A DNA stretch of 64,000 bases from Pseudomonas frederiksbergensis (lineage in GTDB: Bacteria; Pseudomonadota; Gammaproteobacteria; Pseudomonadales; Pseudomonadaceae): assembly GCF_003732665.1 (NCBI RefSeq), contig NZ_MOBP01000012.1, positions 124,001 to 188,000 of the forward strand, written 5' to 3'. Positions within the stretch are counted from its first letter, which is position 1. Every line of letters begins with the position of its first letter. The translations under genes and the position numbers were made by a program. Below, piece by piece: positions 52,673-63,271 of this stretch. The notes beneath the pieces are model-generated. The model saw nothing but the letters and a program-made list of their open reading frames with translations. It was not told where the DNA came from and did not search any database.

Positions 52673-54526
52673 TCAAACGCTGGAAACAGGCTGCACCGGG
52701 CGCGTGGGTATGTCTCCCGGTGCTTGCTGGCCGCTGTCGTCTGCCAGTTCCAGGGGTATTTCCAACGTAAAAATCGCCCCCAGCTCCGGCCCATCGCTGT
52801 GCACATGCAGGTGCCCGTTCATTTCCACCGCCGCGAGGGCGCAACTGTGCAGGCCGAAACCGTGGCCTTCCTTGCGGGTGGTGAAACCGTGATTGAAGAT
52901 GCGCGACAGGTTCTCCGGGGCGATGCCTTCGCCCTGGTCCTTGACGCTGAAGCGCAAGGTTGAAGCGTCCGCGAGGCTGACGCTCAGGGTCATTTCCCGC
53001 TGCTGTTCGGTGACCGTGGACATCGCGTATTTGGCGTTGCTGATCAGGTTGATCAGGATCAGCAGCAAGCGGTGCTTGTCGCCGATGATGGTCGGCACTG
53101 GCTGGTAATCCTTGACCACCGTGACGTGGTGGCGGCTCAAGGCCCCGGAGTTCATGCGCAGCGCGTCTTCGAACAGGTTGATCACATTCAACGGCTCGAC
53201 CACCCGGGCGGCGCCGGCGTAGGCCTGTTGCGTGGAAACGATGTCTTTTATGTGGTCGATGCTTTTGGTCAGTTGCGTCAGCTCTTCGACGATGCCCGAT
53301 TGCTCGACCGCGATGGAGTCCACCAATTGGTTGAAGTAGAGCGGCAGCAACTTGCCTTTTTCATCGTGGGTCATGAATTGGCCCAGGTCGTGGGGGTGAT
53401 CGTTGATCATCTTCACCGCTTTGCCCAGGCCCAGGGTTTTACTGGTGGACAAGCGTCGGGCGATGACATCGGCAGAGACGTTGACGCTGTTCAGCACATT
53501 GCCGACGTTGTGCAACACATTGGTCGCGATCTCCGCCATGCCGGCCATGCGTGCGGCATCCACCAGTTCGCGCTCGGCTTCGATCAGTTCCCGAGTGCGT
53601 TCCTCGACCCGTTGTTCCAGCCGTTCGTTGGCCGTTTGCAGTTCTTCGTTGATCTTGTTGATCAGCGTGTAACTGCGGATCAAACGCGCCGCCAGGTACA
53701 CCAGCAGCACCGCCAGGATGCTGGCGCAGATGGCCAGGTAGATGTGGTATTGGCGGTCCTGGGCTTCGGTCCGGCGCTGGGTTTCGTTCAACAACTCATT
53801 AATGCTGTCCAGTTGCTGGGCGACGGGAATGACGTTAATACGGTCGAGCAAGTCGTTGACGATCGGTTGTTCGTGAACGATGGCGTTTACATTGGCGACG
53901 AACGTATTGAACGGTTGGCGGCGCTCGGCGGGGAGTTGGTTGACGTAGTGGTCGAGTACGCCCAGTTGCGCGTCGATTTCCCTGGCATTGTCGCTGGAGG
54001 CATACAGCGCATATTCGAGGGTGGTCAACGTCAGGTTGAGGATATTTGCCGATTGGGTCAGGTATTCCAGCGGTTGTGTGCCGTTGAGATCTTTCAGCAG
54101 GTTTTGCAGGGTGTCTTCGACATCGGGCAACGTATCAAGGGCGGCGCGCAGGACCGTATTGTGTTGTTTGAATTGATCAACTAATTGCGTCTTGTTTTGC
54201 ACCGCGTTCAGATAACCCTGGCGGCGATCTTTCCACAGGTTGGACAGCGGGCCGGCGTTGTTCAGGTTGTCCAGTTGACCCCAGCGACTGGCGGACTCGA
54301 CGGGCGCACCGAGCAACAAACTGCTGTTGATGCCGATCTTGGCCCGCAGGATCTTCACCCCCCAGTTCGCATCCAACTGCTTTAATTGACGAACAAAGTC
54401 ACGGGATTCGAAATAAGTCGATGTTTCATAAGAGTAGGACTTGAACAGCAGGAATATCAGCGCTGCAAAAGTGGTGAAGGCTATCGCGGCGAAGGCCGTC
54501 CATTTGTAACTGTTGCTGATTTGCAT
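52673..54526 (-). CDS. Membrane sensor histidine kinase (orphan)
   Basis: A protein of 617 residues. Transmembrane segments are at about 9-29 and 263-285 and enclose a largely helical periplasmic sensor of some 230 residues. A coiled coil follows (LINKINEELQTANERLEQRVEERTRE), then MAEIATNVLHNVGNVLNSVNV with the putative phospho-accepting His. The ATPase domain shows LILINLISNAKYAM (N box), VKDQGEGIAPENL (G1) and TRKEGHGFGLHSCALAA (G2). No response regulator gene is adjacent, so the partner and signal are unknown. It may act through a regulator encoded elsewhere. ATG 54526 has GGGAG about 9 bases upstream. Confidence 0.85.
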   Translation of the reverse strand: MQISNSYKWTAFAAIAFTTFAALIFLLFKSYSYETSTYFESRDFVRQLKQLDANWGVKILRAKIGINSSLLLGAPVESASRWGQLDNLNNAGPLSNLWKDRRQGYLNAVQNKTQLVDQFKQHNTVLRAALDTLPDVEDTLQNLLKDLNGTQPLEYLTQSANILNLTLTTLEYALYASSDNAREIDAQLGVLDHYVNQLPAERRQPFNTFVANVNAIVHEQPIVNDLLDRINVIPVAQQLDSINELLNETQRRTEAQDRQYHIYLAICASILAVLLVYLAARLIRSYTLINKINEELQTANERLEQRVEERTRELIEAERELVDAARMAGMAEIATNVLHNVGNVLNSVNVSADVIARRLSTSKTLGLGKAVKMINDHPHDLGQFMTHDEKGKLLPLYFNQLVDSIAVEQSGIVEELTQLTKSIDHIKDIVSTQQAYAGAARVVEPLNVINLFEDALRMNSGALSRHHVTVVKDYQPVPTIIGDKHRLLLILINLISNAKYAMSTVTEQQREMTLSVSLADASTLRFSVKDQGEGIAPENLSRIFNHGFTTRKEGHGFGLHSCALAAVEMNGHLHVHSDGPELGAIFTLEIPLELADDSGQQAPGDIPTRPVQPVSSV

Positions 54527-54625
54527 AATGTTCTACTCCCTGAACCCGGAAAAATATCCATCACGCAAATAGCAACGTATGCGCAGATTAGTCCTTGCAC
54601 CGGGAAACTGCTCGCGCAGACGTGC

Positions 54626-54664
54626 AAAAGCCCCGAGGCCTGGCAAAGGCATCGGGGCTTTTTA
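54626..54664 (-). terminator. Intrinsic terminator after braC
   Basis: AAAAGCCCCGA (from 54626) and TCGGGGCTTTTT (to 54663) form a strong GC stem with A/T-rich flanks. It reads as a terminator on the minus strand, 14 bases after the FAD monooxygenase stop, and could also function on the plus strand. It separates the brabantamide-type operon from the sensor kinase gene. Confidence 0.85.
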
Positions 54665-54677
54665 TTACCCGGCGACT

Positions 54678-55838
54678 TCAGGCGCTGGGTTTGAACGACA
54701 GGATGTCGAGGTTCTTTTTGCGAAAACTGCTCTGCGGGGTCAGGCGGAAATACCATTCCCGCAGCCAGCAGGCCACTTTCGATTCGGCCTGTTCGATGCC
54801 ACTCATGAACCGCGCAGCCTTGACCACGCCGTTGGCCCGTGGGTGGCGGAAGGCCTGGTATTGCGCCAACGCAGCATTTAAATCAGACGTTTGCGTCAGG
54901 TAGTGCGCCAGCACCACCGCATCTTCGATGGCCTGGGCCGCACCCTGGCCGAGACTCGGCAACATCGGATGCGCCGCATCCCCCAGCAACACCACTGGCC
55001 CGTCACAGAATTGCTCCACGGGGTCGCGGTCCCGGGCGTGCATTTTCAGAATGGCGCTTTCGGGCGTGGCGTCGATGGCGGCGACCACTTCCGGGGCCCA
55101 GCCGCGATAGGCGTCGAGCACTTCCTGTTTGCTGATGCTCAACGCCGCATCCGCCGCGTTTGCATGATTGCAGGTGCCCCACCAATAGGCCTGGCCATCG
55201 CCGACATCGCACAGGCCGAAACGCTTGCCGCGTCCCCAGTAATGCGCCACATAGCCTTCGCTCATCACCGGATGGCTGAAGGGCGTGACCGCCAGCCAGG
55301 CGATGTAACCGCTGGGGCGTGTGGGGGTTTCGCCCAACATCTGCTGGCGGATCACCGAGTTCAAGCCGTCGGCGCCAATCAACAGATCCGCCTGCCGGGT
55401 GCTGCCGTCCTCGAACGAGACCTGCACACCCTCCCCGTGATGGGTATAACCCACGCAGCGCAGCCCGGTGGTCAGGCTGTCCGGGGCAAGCTGTTGCGCC
55501 AGGGCGCGCAGCAGGAGCGGGCGCTGGATGTTCACGCTGGGATGGCCCAGTTGTTCGCCAATCGCATGGATGGGCATGCTGGTGATGGGCTCACCATTCT
55601 GGGTCTTGAAGAAAAACTGCTTGATCACCTGGCCCGCCTGTTCCACCGGGCCATGGGCGTTGATTGCATGCAGCGCCGCCATGGCGTTGGCCATGACCGA
55701 CAAACCGCTGCCGCCGGTGCGCAGGGTTTGCGCCGCTTCGAAGACCTCGACTTGCCAACCCGCTCGCTGCAAAGCGATGGCGGTGGTCAAGCCACCGATG
55801 CCAGCGCCTGCCACGATGGCTTTTTTGATTGCTGTCAT
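54678..55838 (-). CDS. braC: FAD-dependent monooxygenase, brabantamide-type ring-rearranging enzyme
   Basis: A class A flavoprotein monooxygenase of 386 residues. It has KKAIVAGAGIGGLTTAIAL (FAD Rossmann motif), DLLIGADGLNSVIR (the DG motif) and VVLLGDAAHPMLPSLGQGA (the GD motif). In pyrrolizidine alkaloid and brabantamide pathways an enzyme of this type performs a Baeyer-Villiger-like oxidation of the bicycle released from a Ser-Pro NRPS; in brabantamide this leads to the cyclic carbamate. It is the last gene of the minus-strand unit, 61 bases after the NRPS, and is followed by a strong terminator. The call depends on the neighbouring genes; alone it could only be called an aromatic-ring-type hydroxylase. 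Confidence 0.82.
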   Translation of the reverse strand: MTAIKKAIVAGAGIGGLTTAIALQRAGWQVEVFEAAQTLRTGGSGLSVMANAMAALHAINAHGPVEQAGQVIKQFFFKTQNGEPITSMPIHAIGEQLGHPSVNIQRPLLLRALAQQLAPDSLTTGLRCVGYTHHGEGVQVSFEDGSTRQADLLIGADGLNSVIRQQMLGETPTRPSGYIAWLAVTPFSHPVMSEGYVAHYWGRGKRFGLCDVGDGQAYWWGTCNHANAADAALSISKQEVLDAYRGWAPEVVAAIDATPESAILKMHARDRDPVEQFCDGPVVLLGDAAHPMLPSLGQGAAQAIEDAVVLAHYLTQTSDLNAALAQYQAFRHPRANGVVKAARFMSGIEQAESKVACWLREWYFRLTPQSSFRKKNLDILSFKPSA

Positions 55839-55899
55839 ACCGTTTCACCTGTATCGAGCCCGGCGTCACCGGGCGTTGAATTGAAACCGTCGGTGACGG

Positions 55900-58800
55900 C
55901 TATGCGTATGCAGCCACGGTGTCGGCGCTTCTGACCCGCGCCGCGTCAATCCGCGACTTGATGACCTCGCCGACCCTTTGGATATGCGGTTCGCGCATCA
56001 TGGTCAGGTGATCACCCTCCACGGCGATGCGCTCCACGTGTGGCGCCACCGTGCGCCAGCCTCGGTACGGGTCGCGGAATGCCGTGCCCACCAGTTCGTG
56101 CGGGGCTTGCAGCACATCTGGCAGTTCGACGTCAGCGGCGAACAATGTCAGCGGCAAGTCCAGGGGCGGGAAGCGGTAGTCCAGCAGCGATTGCCAGTTG
56201 GCATGGAACACCCGGTACAACTGATCCAGGGTGGCCAGGGTCATGCTGGCGTCGAAAACATCCTCGGCGATGCCGTGCCGTTTGATGGCTTCGAATGCTT
56301 GCGGGTCGCTCATGGACGAGAAGTCCAGGGCTTCATAGGCGTAGTCCTTCTGCCCGTCGCCGCTGAGCAGTTCCCACATGAACCAGTTCATGAACTCGCT
56401 GCGCTCGATCTGCACCTCGCCCTGACTGACCCGCACGATGGTGTCGAGCAAGAACACGTTGTGCAGACGCCGCCCACGACGTTTCAATTCGCTGGCCAGT
56501 TCATAGGCAACCACACCGCCATAGGACCAACCGCCGATGTTCAGCGGCCCGGTGGGCGCGACCTGCTCGATGGCATCGGCGTAATGCGCGGCCTGGGCCT
56601 GCACCGATTGCAACGGCTGGCGACTGTCCCAACTGCCCGGCGCTTGCAAGGCATACAACTGAACCCGGTCCTTGAGCACCCGCGCCAGCGCCGCGTAACA
56701 CAACACATGCCCGCCGATGGGGTGGACCAGGAACAGCGTCGGCGTACGCTTGGCGTTTTTGAAATCCACCAGCACACCGGTTTGCCCCTGGCCGGATTCA
56801 TTCTGCTGCAACACCAGGGCAAATTCGGCGATGGTCGGGGCCTGGATAAAGTCCGACAACGACGGCTCGCAGCCCTGGTGCCTGGCGAGCATGGCGATCA
56901 AGCGCACAGCCTTGAGCGAATTGCCGCCCAGTTCGAAGAAATTGTCGTGGACGCTGATGTCGTCCAGTTCCAGGGTTTCCTGCCAATAGGCTTGCAGCAA
57001 GTCTTCCCAGGTATTGCGCGGCGCGGTAAACGGGCGCAGCAACGTGGTTTGCACATCGACTTTCTGCAAGCGCTGGCGATCGATCTTGCCGGTCGGCCCG
57101 AGAGGCAGTTTGGCGATGCTGACCAGAGCGTTGGGCAGCATGTAGTCGGGCAAGGTCAGGCGCAGCTCGGCCTTGAGCCGATCCAGGTCCAGTTCGCGCC
57201 CCGGCATCACCTGGATAAAGCCCACCAGATAACGACCGCCGTCCGCCGCCAGTTTGTCGATCACCGCCACTTGCTGGATGTCGGCGCCGAACAGCGGGGA
57301 GCCGAGGATGGCGACTTCGATCTCGCCCAATTCGACGCGATAGCCGCGAATCTTCACCTGGGCATCGCTGCGACCTTGATAGATCAAGTCGCCCCAAGGC
57401 AGGTAGAAACCGATGTCGCCGGTCTCGTACAAACGCCGGTTTTCACCCTCCAGCTCGCGATAAACAAAGCGTTCGGCGGTCAGGTCCGGTTGGTTCCAGT
57501 AACCGTTGGCCAGGCACAACCCTTCGATAAACAAATCGCCGCTGACCCCGACCGGGCAGGCTTTGCCCGTGGCGTCGAGCACATGCATGCGCACGCCATC
57601 GATGGCCGTGCCGATCGGCGGCATGTTCGGCCACTCAGCGCTGGAGCCTTCCAGGCGCAGGCTGGTGACCACATGGGCCTCGGTCGGGCCGTAGTGGTTT
57701 TCCACGCGGCAGTCGTCGAGGCTGTCGATCAAGTGGCGGATTTCAGCGGTGATTTTCAACTGCTCGCCCGCCACGTTGATCTGGCGCAGGGACGCCGGGC
57801 GGATATTCAGTTGCAGGGCGACTTCGGCCAGGCCCTGAAAGGCGACGTAGGGCAGGAACAGCCGATTGATCGCTTCGGCGCCGATAAATTTCAGCAGGCG
57901 GATGAAGTCGTAGCGCAGCCCTTCATCGATCATCACCAGCTCGGCACCGCTGGACAGGGTCGAGAAGATTTCCTGGAACGAGACATCGAAGGAAATCGGC
58001 GAGTACTGCAAGGTCTTCAGCGGCATGCCCGTGACCTCCTGCTCGCGGATTTGCCAGCGGATCATATTGCTCAAGGCTTGATGGGGCATGGCCACGCCTT
58101 TCGGCCGCCCGGTGGAACCGGAAGTAAACAGCAGATAGGCGTTGTCGTCGCCGGCAATCCCGGCCGCTATCGAGGCGACCCGCTCATGGCAACGGGGCAG
58201 GTTGGCGTCGAACTCGGCGACCACGGCCTCCCAGTACCGCCGCTCAACCCGGCTGGCCAGGGTCGCCACCAGGTTCGTCGGGGCATCGGCAGACAGGATC
58301 AAACGCGGCTGGGAGTCTTCGAGGATCAGGCGGATGCGATCCTGGGGGTAGCTCAGGTCAATCGGCACGTATGCGGCGCCGGCCTGGATCACCCCCAACA
58401 GGGCAATGATCAGCTCCGGCGAGCGGGGCATCATGATTGCCACCCGATCCCCCGGACCGATGCCGCGCTGGTGCAGCCAGTTCGCCAATTGGGCGCTGCG
58501 GTCCGCCAGTTGTCGATACGACAGTCGGGCCTGGCCGAAACTCACGGCGACCTGCTGGTCATGCCGGGCAAAGCTGTCCAGCAACAGGGTCGAGAGGTTG
58601 CCGTGGGCGGCGGGCGCGGTGTGCTCAATGGGCGGCATCCAGTCCGGGATGCGAGGCGGTGCGTCGGGGTTGGCGATCATCAGTTCCAGGGTGCGCAGCA
58701 TGTAGTCGGCATAGACCTCGACCTGGCTGCTGGCCACCCGGGCGGTGCGGTAGTCGGTTTTCAACATCAGCGAGCCGTTGGACGGATGCCGGCCCGCCGT

Positions 58801-61800
58801 GGTCAGCAAGTCATAGTTGCTGGCCTCGGTGGTTTCCCAACCAGTGAGGATTTCTTCGCCGGGTGCCAGCAGATCGTTGAGCACGTAGAAGTCGACGTAG
58901 TTGAACACCACGTTCAGCGCCACATCGGTTTCGCGGTGGATCAGCGCGAACGGGTAGCGCCGATGGGCAAACACCTGTTGCTCCTGGTCCATCAAGCCGC
59001 GAATCACATCCAGCCAATTGGTGCCAAGGGTGCTGAAGCGCAAGGGCAGGGTGTTGAGAAACAAGCCCAGCACCTGAGCGCTGTCGGCAAATTCCGGGCG
59101 ACCATGGCTGATCACGCCGCACAGCACTTCTTGCTGATTGGAGACGATGGCCTGGGCAAACCCATGGGCCGCCAGCAACACCGCACGCAAGGGCAGGTCC
59201 CGGGCGCGGCAGAACGCTTCAAGCCGCGCCACATCGGCGGCGGGCATTTCCCGGTAGGCCGAGCGGTGGGGTGTCGGGTCCGGGGCCACCGCGTGGGTCC
59301 AACTGGTCATGGACGCGGCGGGGGCGTCGTGCAGGTAGTCGCGCCAGAACTGACGGTGGGTTTCGTTGGCGATGGCTTCCTGTTCGAGGATGACAAAATC
59401 GGCGGGGGTGGTGGTCAGGGCCGGCAATGGCGCATTGGAGGTGTACAACGTGATCAGGTCACGCATCAGCGTGGCAACGCTCCAGCCGTCGAGAATCGCG
59501 TGGTGGAAACTGAAGACAAGATCGATGTCATCCGCCCCGACAAACACGCCGAACTGGTACAGCGGCGCCTGATGCCAGTCTTCGCGGTGAAGTTTGCGTT
59601 CTTCCACGTAGTCGGCAACCGCCTGCTCGCGACCCGCCGGGTTGGCGGAAACGATGAACTGCAACGGCGATTCCACCCGCGAATGCACGCGCACCATCGG
59701 CACTTCGGTGTGGCCGACATCGAACGACATGCGCAACGCCGGATGCCGCTCAATCAGGCAGCGACACGCTCGGTCCCACACCGCGGCGTCCCATTTCAGG
59801 CGCAGGCGATAGCGGAAGATGTCGTGATAAATCGCCGACTCCGGGTGCATCATCGAGTGGTAGATCATCCCGACTTGCAACTGCGAGGCAGCAAACACGT
59901 CATCGTACAAACCGGCGCTGGCCAGGCGAATCGCCTCTGGCACCAAGGCGAAAGGCGCCACTTGCACCAAGGGTTGCAGGGTGGTCGACAGGCCCCCCAG
60001 CGACTCGACGCTTTCGGCCAGTTGCGCAATGCTCGGGTGCCGGTAAATCTGCGCCAGCGTCAGGGCAATCCCTTGTTCACGGGCCTTGACCTGCAAGTGA
60101 ATGACCTTCAGGGAGTCGCCGCCAAGCATGAAATAGTTGTCGTGAATGCCCAGTTCCGAACGCTTGAGGTTGTCCCGCCAGAGGTCGGCCAGCAAGTGTT
60201 CCAGTGCGGTGCGCGGCGCCGTTGTATCCCGGCGGCCCAAGTCTTCATCGGGTTCGGGCAGGGCCTTGCGGTCGAGCTTGCCGTTGGCGTTCAGCGGGAA
60301 TTGCTCAAGCTGGATCAGGTGCCGGGGCACCATGTAGTCAGGGACTTGCTCAAGCAAGGTTTCCTGCAAGGTTTGCGCTGACAGCTCAACACCCGGTTCG
60401 CCGACAAAATAGCCGCACAGCCAGGCATCGCCTTCGGCCTGTTGACGGGCGACCACCACGGCTTCCTTGACGCCTGCACACGCCACCAGTCGCGATTCGA
60501 TCTCGCCCAACTCGATGCGCAGGCCACGAATCTTCACCTGGAAATCATTGCGGCCCAGGTATTCGAGACTGCCATCGGCCAGCCAACGGCCCAGGTCGCC
60601 GGTCTTGTATAGGCGCGCCTGGGGATCATCCTGGAAGGGATCGCGGATAAACCGTTCGGTCGTCAGCTCCGGGCGATTGAAGTAGCCCCGGGCGACGCCG
60701 ATGCCGCCGATATGCAGCTCGCCGGCAATGCCTGGCGGCAGCGGTTGCAGGTTGGCGTCGAGCACATGCATCTGCGTATTGGCGATGGGGTGACCAATCG
60801 GCACGATGCCGTTGTGTACGTCGGGCCGGCAATGCCACGCGGTGACGTCAATCGCCGCTTCGGTCGGGCCATAGAGGTTGTGCAATTGCACGGTCGGCAG
60901 GCGTTCGAAAAAGCGTTCCTGCAAGGCATAGGGCAACGCTTCGCCACTGCACAGCACTTGCTTGAGCGCCGGCAAGCGTTGCGGTTCAACCTGATCGAGG
61001 AACACCTGCAACATCGACGGCACGAAGTGCAGCAACGTAATGCCGGCGCTGGCCATGGTGTCCATCAGATACGCCGGGTCCTGATGCCCACCGGGAGCGG
61101 CGACCACCAGTTGCGCGCCGCTGAGCAATGGCAGGAAAAACTCCCAGACCGACACGTCGAAACTGAACGGAGTCTTTTGCAGGACCACGCTGTGCTCATC
61201 GACGCCATAGACATCGCGAGCCCAGAGCAAACGGTTCACCACGCCGTCATGCTGGTTCATCACGCCTTTGGGCAGGCCCGTGGAACCGGAGGTGTAGATC
61301 ACGTAGGCGAGGTGTTGCGGCGTCAATTCGACGGTCGGGTTGTCCAGCGGTTGCCGGGCCAGGTGTTCCTGGTCGGTGTCCAGGCACAACACCGGCACCG
61401 TCACAGCGGGCAGGCCGGCCAGCAGGGTGCGAGTGGTGAGCAGCGCCGCGGGGGCGCTGTCGCTGAGCATGTGGCTCAAGCGGTCGGCCGGGTAGCCGGG
61501 GTCCAGCGGCACATAGGCAGCGCCTGCTTTCAGAATACCCAGCAGACCGACGACCATCTCCAGGCTGCGCTCCACGCAAATGGCCACGCGGTCGTCCGGG
61601 CGAATGCCGGTTTGCAGCAGGGCATGGGCCAGTTGATTGGCCTGGCGATTCAGTGCGTCATAGGTCAGTGATTGCTGCTCGAAACGCACGGCAATCGCCT
61701 CCGGGCGAGCGGTGACCTGAGCTTCGATCAACTCATGCAGCAGTGGCGTTTTCGGGTAGTCGACCTCAGTGCGATTCCACCCAGCCAATACCTCCCGTTC

Positions 61801-63138
61801 CGTGTCGGGCATCAGCTCAAGGGCGCTCACCGATACATCAAAATCAGCCACCACACTGTGCAGGATGCTCATGAAACGCTGTTGCAACGCCTCGATCTGC
61901 GTGGCATCGAAATACGCCTCGTTGTAGATGAAATGCATCCACACATCATCCTCCGGCCCGGCCTCGCGCACGTGCATGGCCAGGGGATTCTGTTCGTAGC
62001 CGTTGCTCAGTTTGACCGGGTGCGCGAGGGTGCCGTCGTACCACGTGTCCTGGTCCTGCTCGAAGGACACCACCAGGTCGAACAACTGCCAGCGGCCAAG
62101 GTTCTGCAAGCCGAGTTCACGGTTCAATTCGCTCAGCGGATAACGCTGGTAGCGGTAGTCCTGCTTCAGGGTCAAGGCAATCTTGCCGACCAACTCGCTG
62201 AACGTCAGGTCCGTGCCCAGGCTCAGGCGCACCGGGCTCATGCCGACGAACAAACCGACCGTGGCCTTGTGCGCGGCGTTGGCGCGGTTGAGGATCGGCA
62301 GGCCGATGACGATCTCGTCGCGTTGGGCCACCCGGGCAAAGTAGCTGTACAGCGCACCGAGCATCACATGGAAAATCGAGCCCTGGCCGCTGGCCTTGGC
62401 CAATTCGCCGAGGCGATTGTAGAGCCCGCGAGGCAGGCGCCAGGTGTGGTTCTGGCTTGGCGCCAGGTGTTGCCCGACGCGGCTGTCCGGGCGCGGCGCC
62501 AGCAACGGCTCGGGCAGCGTGCGGTATTTCTCCAGCCAGTATTGGCGCTGACGCTGGAACGCCGTCGAGGCTTTGTCGCTGCTCTGTTGGGACAGATAGG
62601 CCTGATAACTCGGCGCCGGCAGCATCGGTTGCGCGGCGGAGTAGGCCTCGCTGATGGCCTTGCCGATCATGGCGAAGGACCAGCCATCGACGATCAGGTG
62701 ATGGCAATTGAAGAAGAAGTAATAGAGGTCGTCCCGCACCTTCAGCAGTTCAGTGCGGTACAGCAAACCCTCGTCAAAGGAGAACGGCGTTTGCAGGTTT
62801 TCTTTTAGCAACGTCAGGGCGGCAGCCTCGGGATCAGCCTGCCCGGAGACATCGATCAAGGAATACGTGGTGCTCACCGACGCCAAAAAGCGCTGGCGCG
62901 GCAGGGGATGCTCCACCGAGCCGGGCACCAGTTGAATGCGCAGGGCATCGTGGCGGCTGACCACCTGATCGATGGCGTGCTGCATCCGGACGGCATCCAC
63001 CGCGCCGTTGATCCGTGCGTAACCGCCGATGTTGTACAGCGGCGAGTCTTCGTGCAGCCGCTGATCCAGCCAGATATCCAATTGCGGGGTCGTCAGCGGG
63101 TAAAGCAGGTCACTTGAATCGGGCTTGGCCTGAGTCAT
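55900..63138 (-). CDS. braB: Bimodular NRPS: C-A(Ser)-T-C-A(Pro-like)-T-TE, brabantamide synthetase type
   Basis: A protein of 2412 residues. The first C domain (HHLIVDG near 146) is at the N-terminus, so it probably acylates the first residue with a fatty acyl group. A1 (YTSGSTGLPKG near 611) gives D-V-W-H-L-S-L-I-D, the serine code. T1 serine is 1008. C2 has HHAILDG at about 1212. A2 (TSGSTGRPKG near 1670) gives D-V-Q-F-N-A-H-V-V, proline-like. T2 serine is 2074 and TE serine is 2205 (GWSYGG). A lipo-Ser-Pro diketopiperazine-like or bicyclic intermediate would be released and then rearranged by BraC. ATG 63138 has GGAGA 6 bases upstream. Domain order and both flanking genes match the described brabantamide (SB-253514) cluster. 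Confidence 0.88.
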   Translation of the reverse strand: MTQAKPDSSDLLYPLTTPQLDIWLDQRLHEDSPLYNIGGYARINGAVDAVRMQHAIDQVVSRHDALRIQLVPGSVEHPLPRQRFLASVSTTYSLIDVSGQADPEAAALTLLKENLQTPFSFDEGLLYRTELLKVRDDLYYFFFNCHHLIVDGWSFAMIGKAISEAYSAAQPMLPAPSYQAYLSQQSSDKASTAFQRQRQYWLEKYRTLPEPLLAPRPDSRVGQHLAPSQNHTWRLPRGLYNRLGELAKASGQGSIFHVMLGALYSYFARVAQRDEIVIGLPILNRANAAHKATVGLFVGMSPVRLSLGTDLTFSELVGKIALTLKQDYRYQRYPLSELNRELGLQNLGRWQLFDLVVSFEQDQDTWYDGTLAHPVKLSNGYEQNPLAMHVREAGPEDDVWMHFIYNEAYFDATQIEALQQRFMSILHSVVADFDVSVSALELMPDTEREVLAGWNRTEVDYPKTPLLHELIEAQVTARPEAIAVRFEQQSLTYDALNRQANQLAHALLQTGIRPDDRVAICVERSLEMVVGLLGILKAGAAYVPLDPGYPADRLSHMLSDSAPAALLTTRTLLAGLPAVTVPVLCLDTDQEHLARQPLDNPTVELTPQHLAYVIYTSGSTGLPKGVMNQHDGVVNRLLWARDVYGVDEHSVVLQKTPFSFDVSVWEFFLPLLSGAQLVVAAPGGHQDPAYLMDTMASAGITLLHFVPSMLQVFLDQVEPQRLPALKQVLCSGEALPYALQERFFERLPTVQLHNLYGPTEAAIDVTAWHCRPDVHNGIVPIGHPIANTQMHVLDANLQPLPPGIAGELHIGGIGVARGYFNRPELTTERFIRDPFQDDPQARLYKTGDLGRWLADGSLEYLGRNDFQVKIRGLRIELGEIESRLVACAGVKEAVVVARQQAEGDAWLCGYFVGEPGVELSAQTLQETLLEQVPDYMVPRHLIQLEQFPLNANGKLDRKALPEPDEDLGRRDTTAPRTALEHLLADLWRDNLKRSELGIHDNYFMLGGDSLKVIHLQVKAREQGIALTLAQIYRHPSIAQLAESVESLGGLSTTLQPLVQVAPFALVPEAIRLASAGLYDDVFAASQLQVGMIYHSMMHPESAIYHDIFRYRLRLKWDAAVWDRACRCLIERHPALRMSFDVGHTEVPMVRVHSRVESPLQFIVSANPAGREQAVADYVEERKLHREDWHQAPLYQFGVFVGADDIDLVFSFHHAILDGWSVATLMRDLITLYTSNAPLPALTTTPADFVILEQEAIANETHRQFWRDYLHDAPAASMTSWTHAVAPDPTPHRSAYREMPAADVARLEAFCRARDLPLRAVLLAAHGFAQAIVSNQQEVLCGVISHGRPEFADSAQVLGLFLNTLPLRFSTLGTNWLDVIRGLMDQEQQVFAHRRYPFALIHRETDVALNVVFNYVDFYVLNDLLAPGEEILTGWETTEASNYDLLTTAGRHPSNGSLMLKTDYRTARVASSQVEVYADYMLRTLELMIANPDAPPRIPDWMPPIEHTAPAAHGNLSTLLLDSFARHDQQVAVSFGQARLSYRQLADRSAQLANWLHQRGIGPGDRVAIMMPRSPELIIALLGVIQAGAAYVPIDLSYPQDRIRLILEDSQPRLILSADAPTNLVATLASRVERRYWEAVVAEFDANLPRCHERVASIAAGIAGDDNAYLLFTSGSTGRPKGVAMPHQALSNMIRWQIREQEVTGMPLKTLQYSPISFDVSFQEIFSTLSSGAELVMIDEGLRYDFIRLLKFIGAEAINRLFLPYVAFQGLAEVALQLNIRPASLRQINVAGEQLKITAEIRHLIDSLDDCRVENHYGPTEAHVVTSLRLEGSSAEWPNMPPIGTAIDGVRMHVLDATGKACPVGVSGDLFIEGLCLANGYWNQPDLTAERFVYRELEGENRRLYETGDIGFYLPWGDLIYQGRSDAQVKIRGYRVELGEIEVAILGSPLFGADIQQVAVIDKLAADGGRYLVGFIQVMPGRELDLDRLKAELRLTLPDYMLPNALVSIAKLPLGPTGKIDRQRLQKVDVQTTLLRPFTAPRNTWEDLLQAYWQETLELDDISVHDNFFELGGNSLKAVRLIAMLARHQGCEPSLSDFIQAPTIAEFALVLQQNESGQGQTGVLVDFKNAKRTPTLFLVHPIGGHVLCYAALARVLKDRVQLYALQAPGSWDSRQPLQSVQAQAAHYADAIEQVAPTGPLNIGGWSYGGVVAYELASELKRRGRRLHNVFLLDTIVRVSQGEVQIERSEFMNWFMWELLSGDGQKDYAYEALDFSSMSDPQAFEAIKRHGIAEDVFDASMTLATLDQLYRVFHANWQSLLDYRFPPLDLPLTLFAADVELPDVLQAPHELVGTAFRDPYRGWRTVAPHVERIAVEGDHLTMMREPHIQRVGEVIKSRIDAARVRSADTVAAYA

Positions 63139-63271
63139 GAAGTTCTCCGTGGGCCTGGCCCAAAACTGATGAAAAGCGTGACGACCGGGCTTCGCGCAGG
63201 CGTGGCGAAGCAACGGAGGTCAGAAGTCCGTTGCTGGGATCAGCGATTAAGGCAGGTCTGGAATAACCCGT
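63139..63271. promoter_or_regulatory. Gap between glycosyltransferase and NRPS
   Basis: A gap of 133 bases on the minus-strand unit. I see no clear terminator, so read-through from the glycosyltransferase gene is likely. An internal promoter cannot be excluded. Confidence 0.3.
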
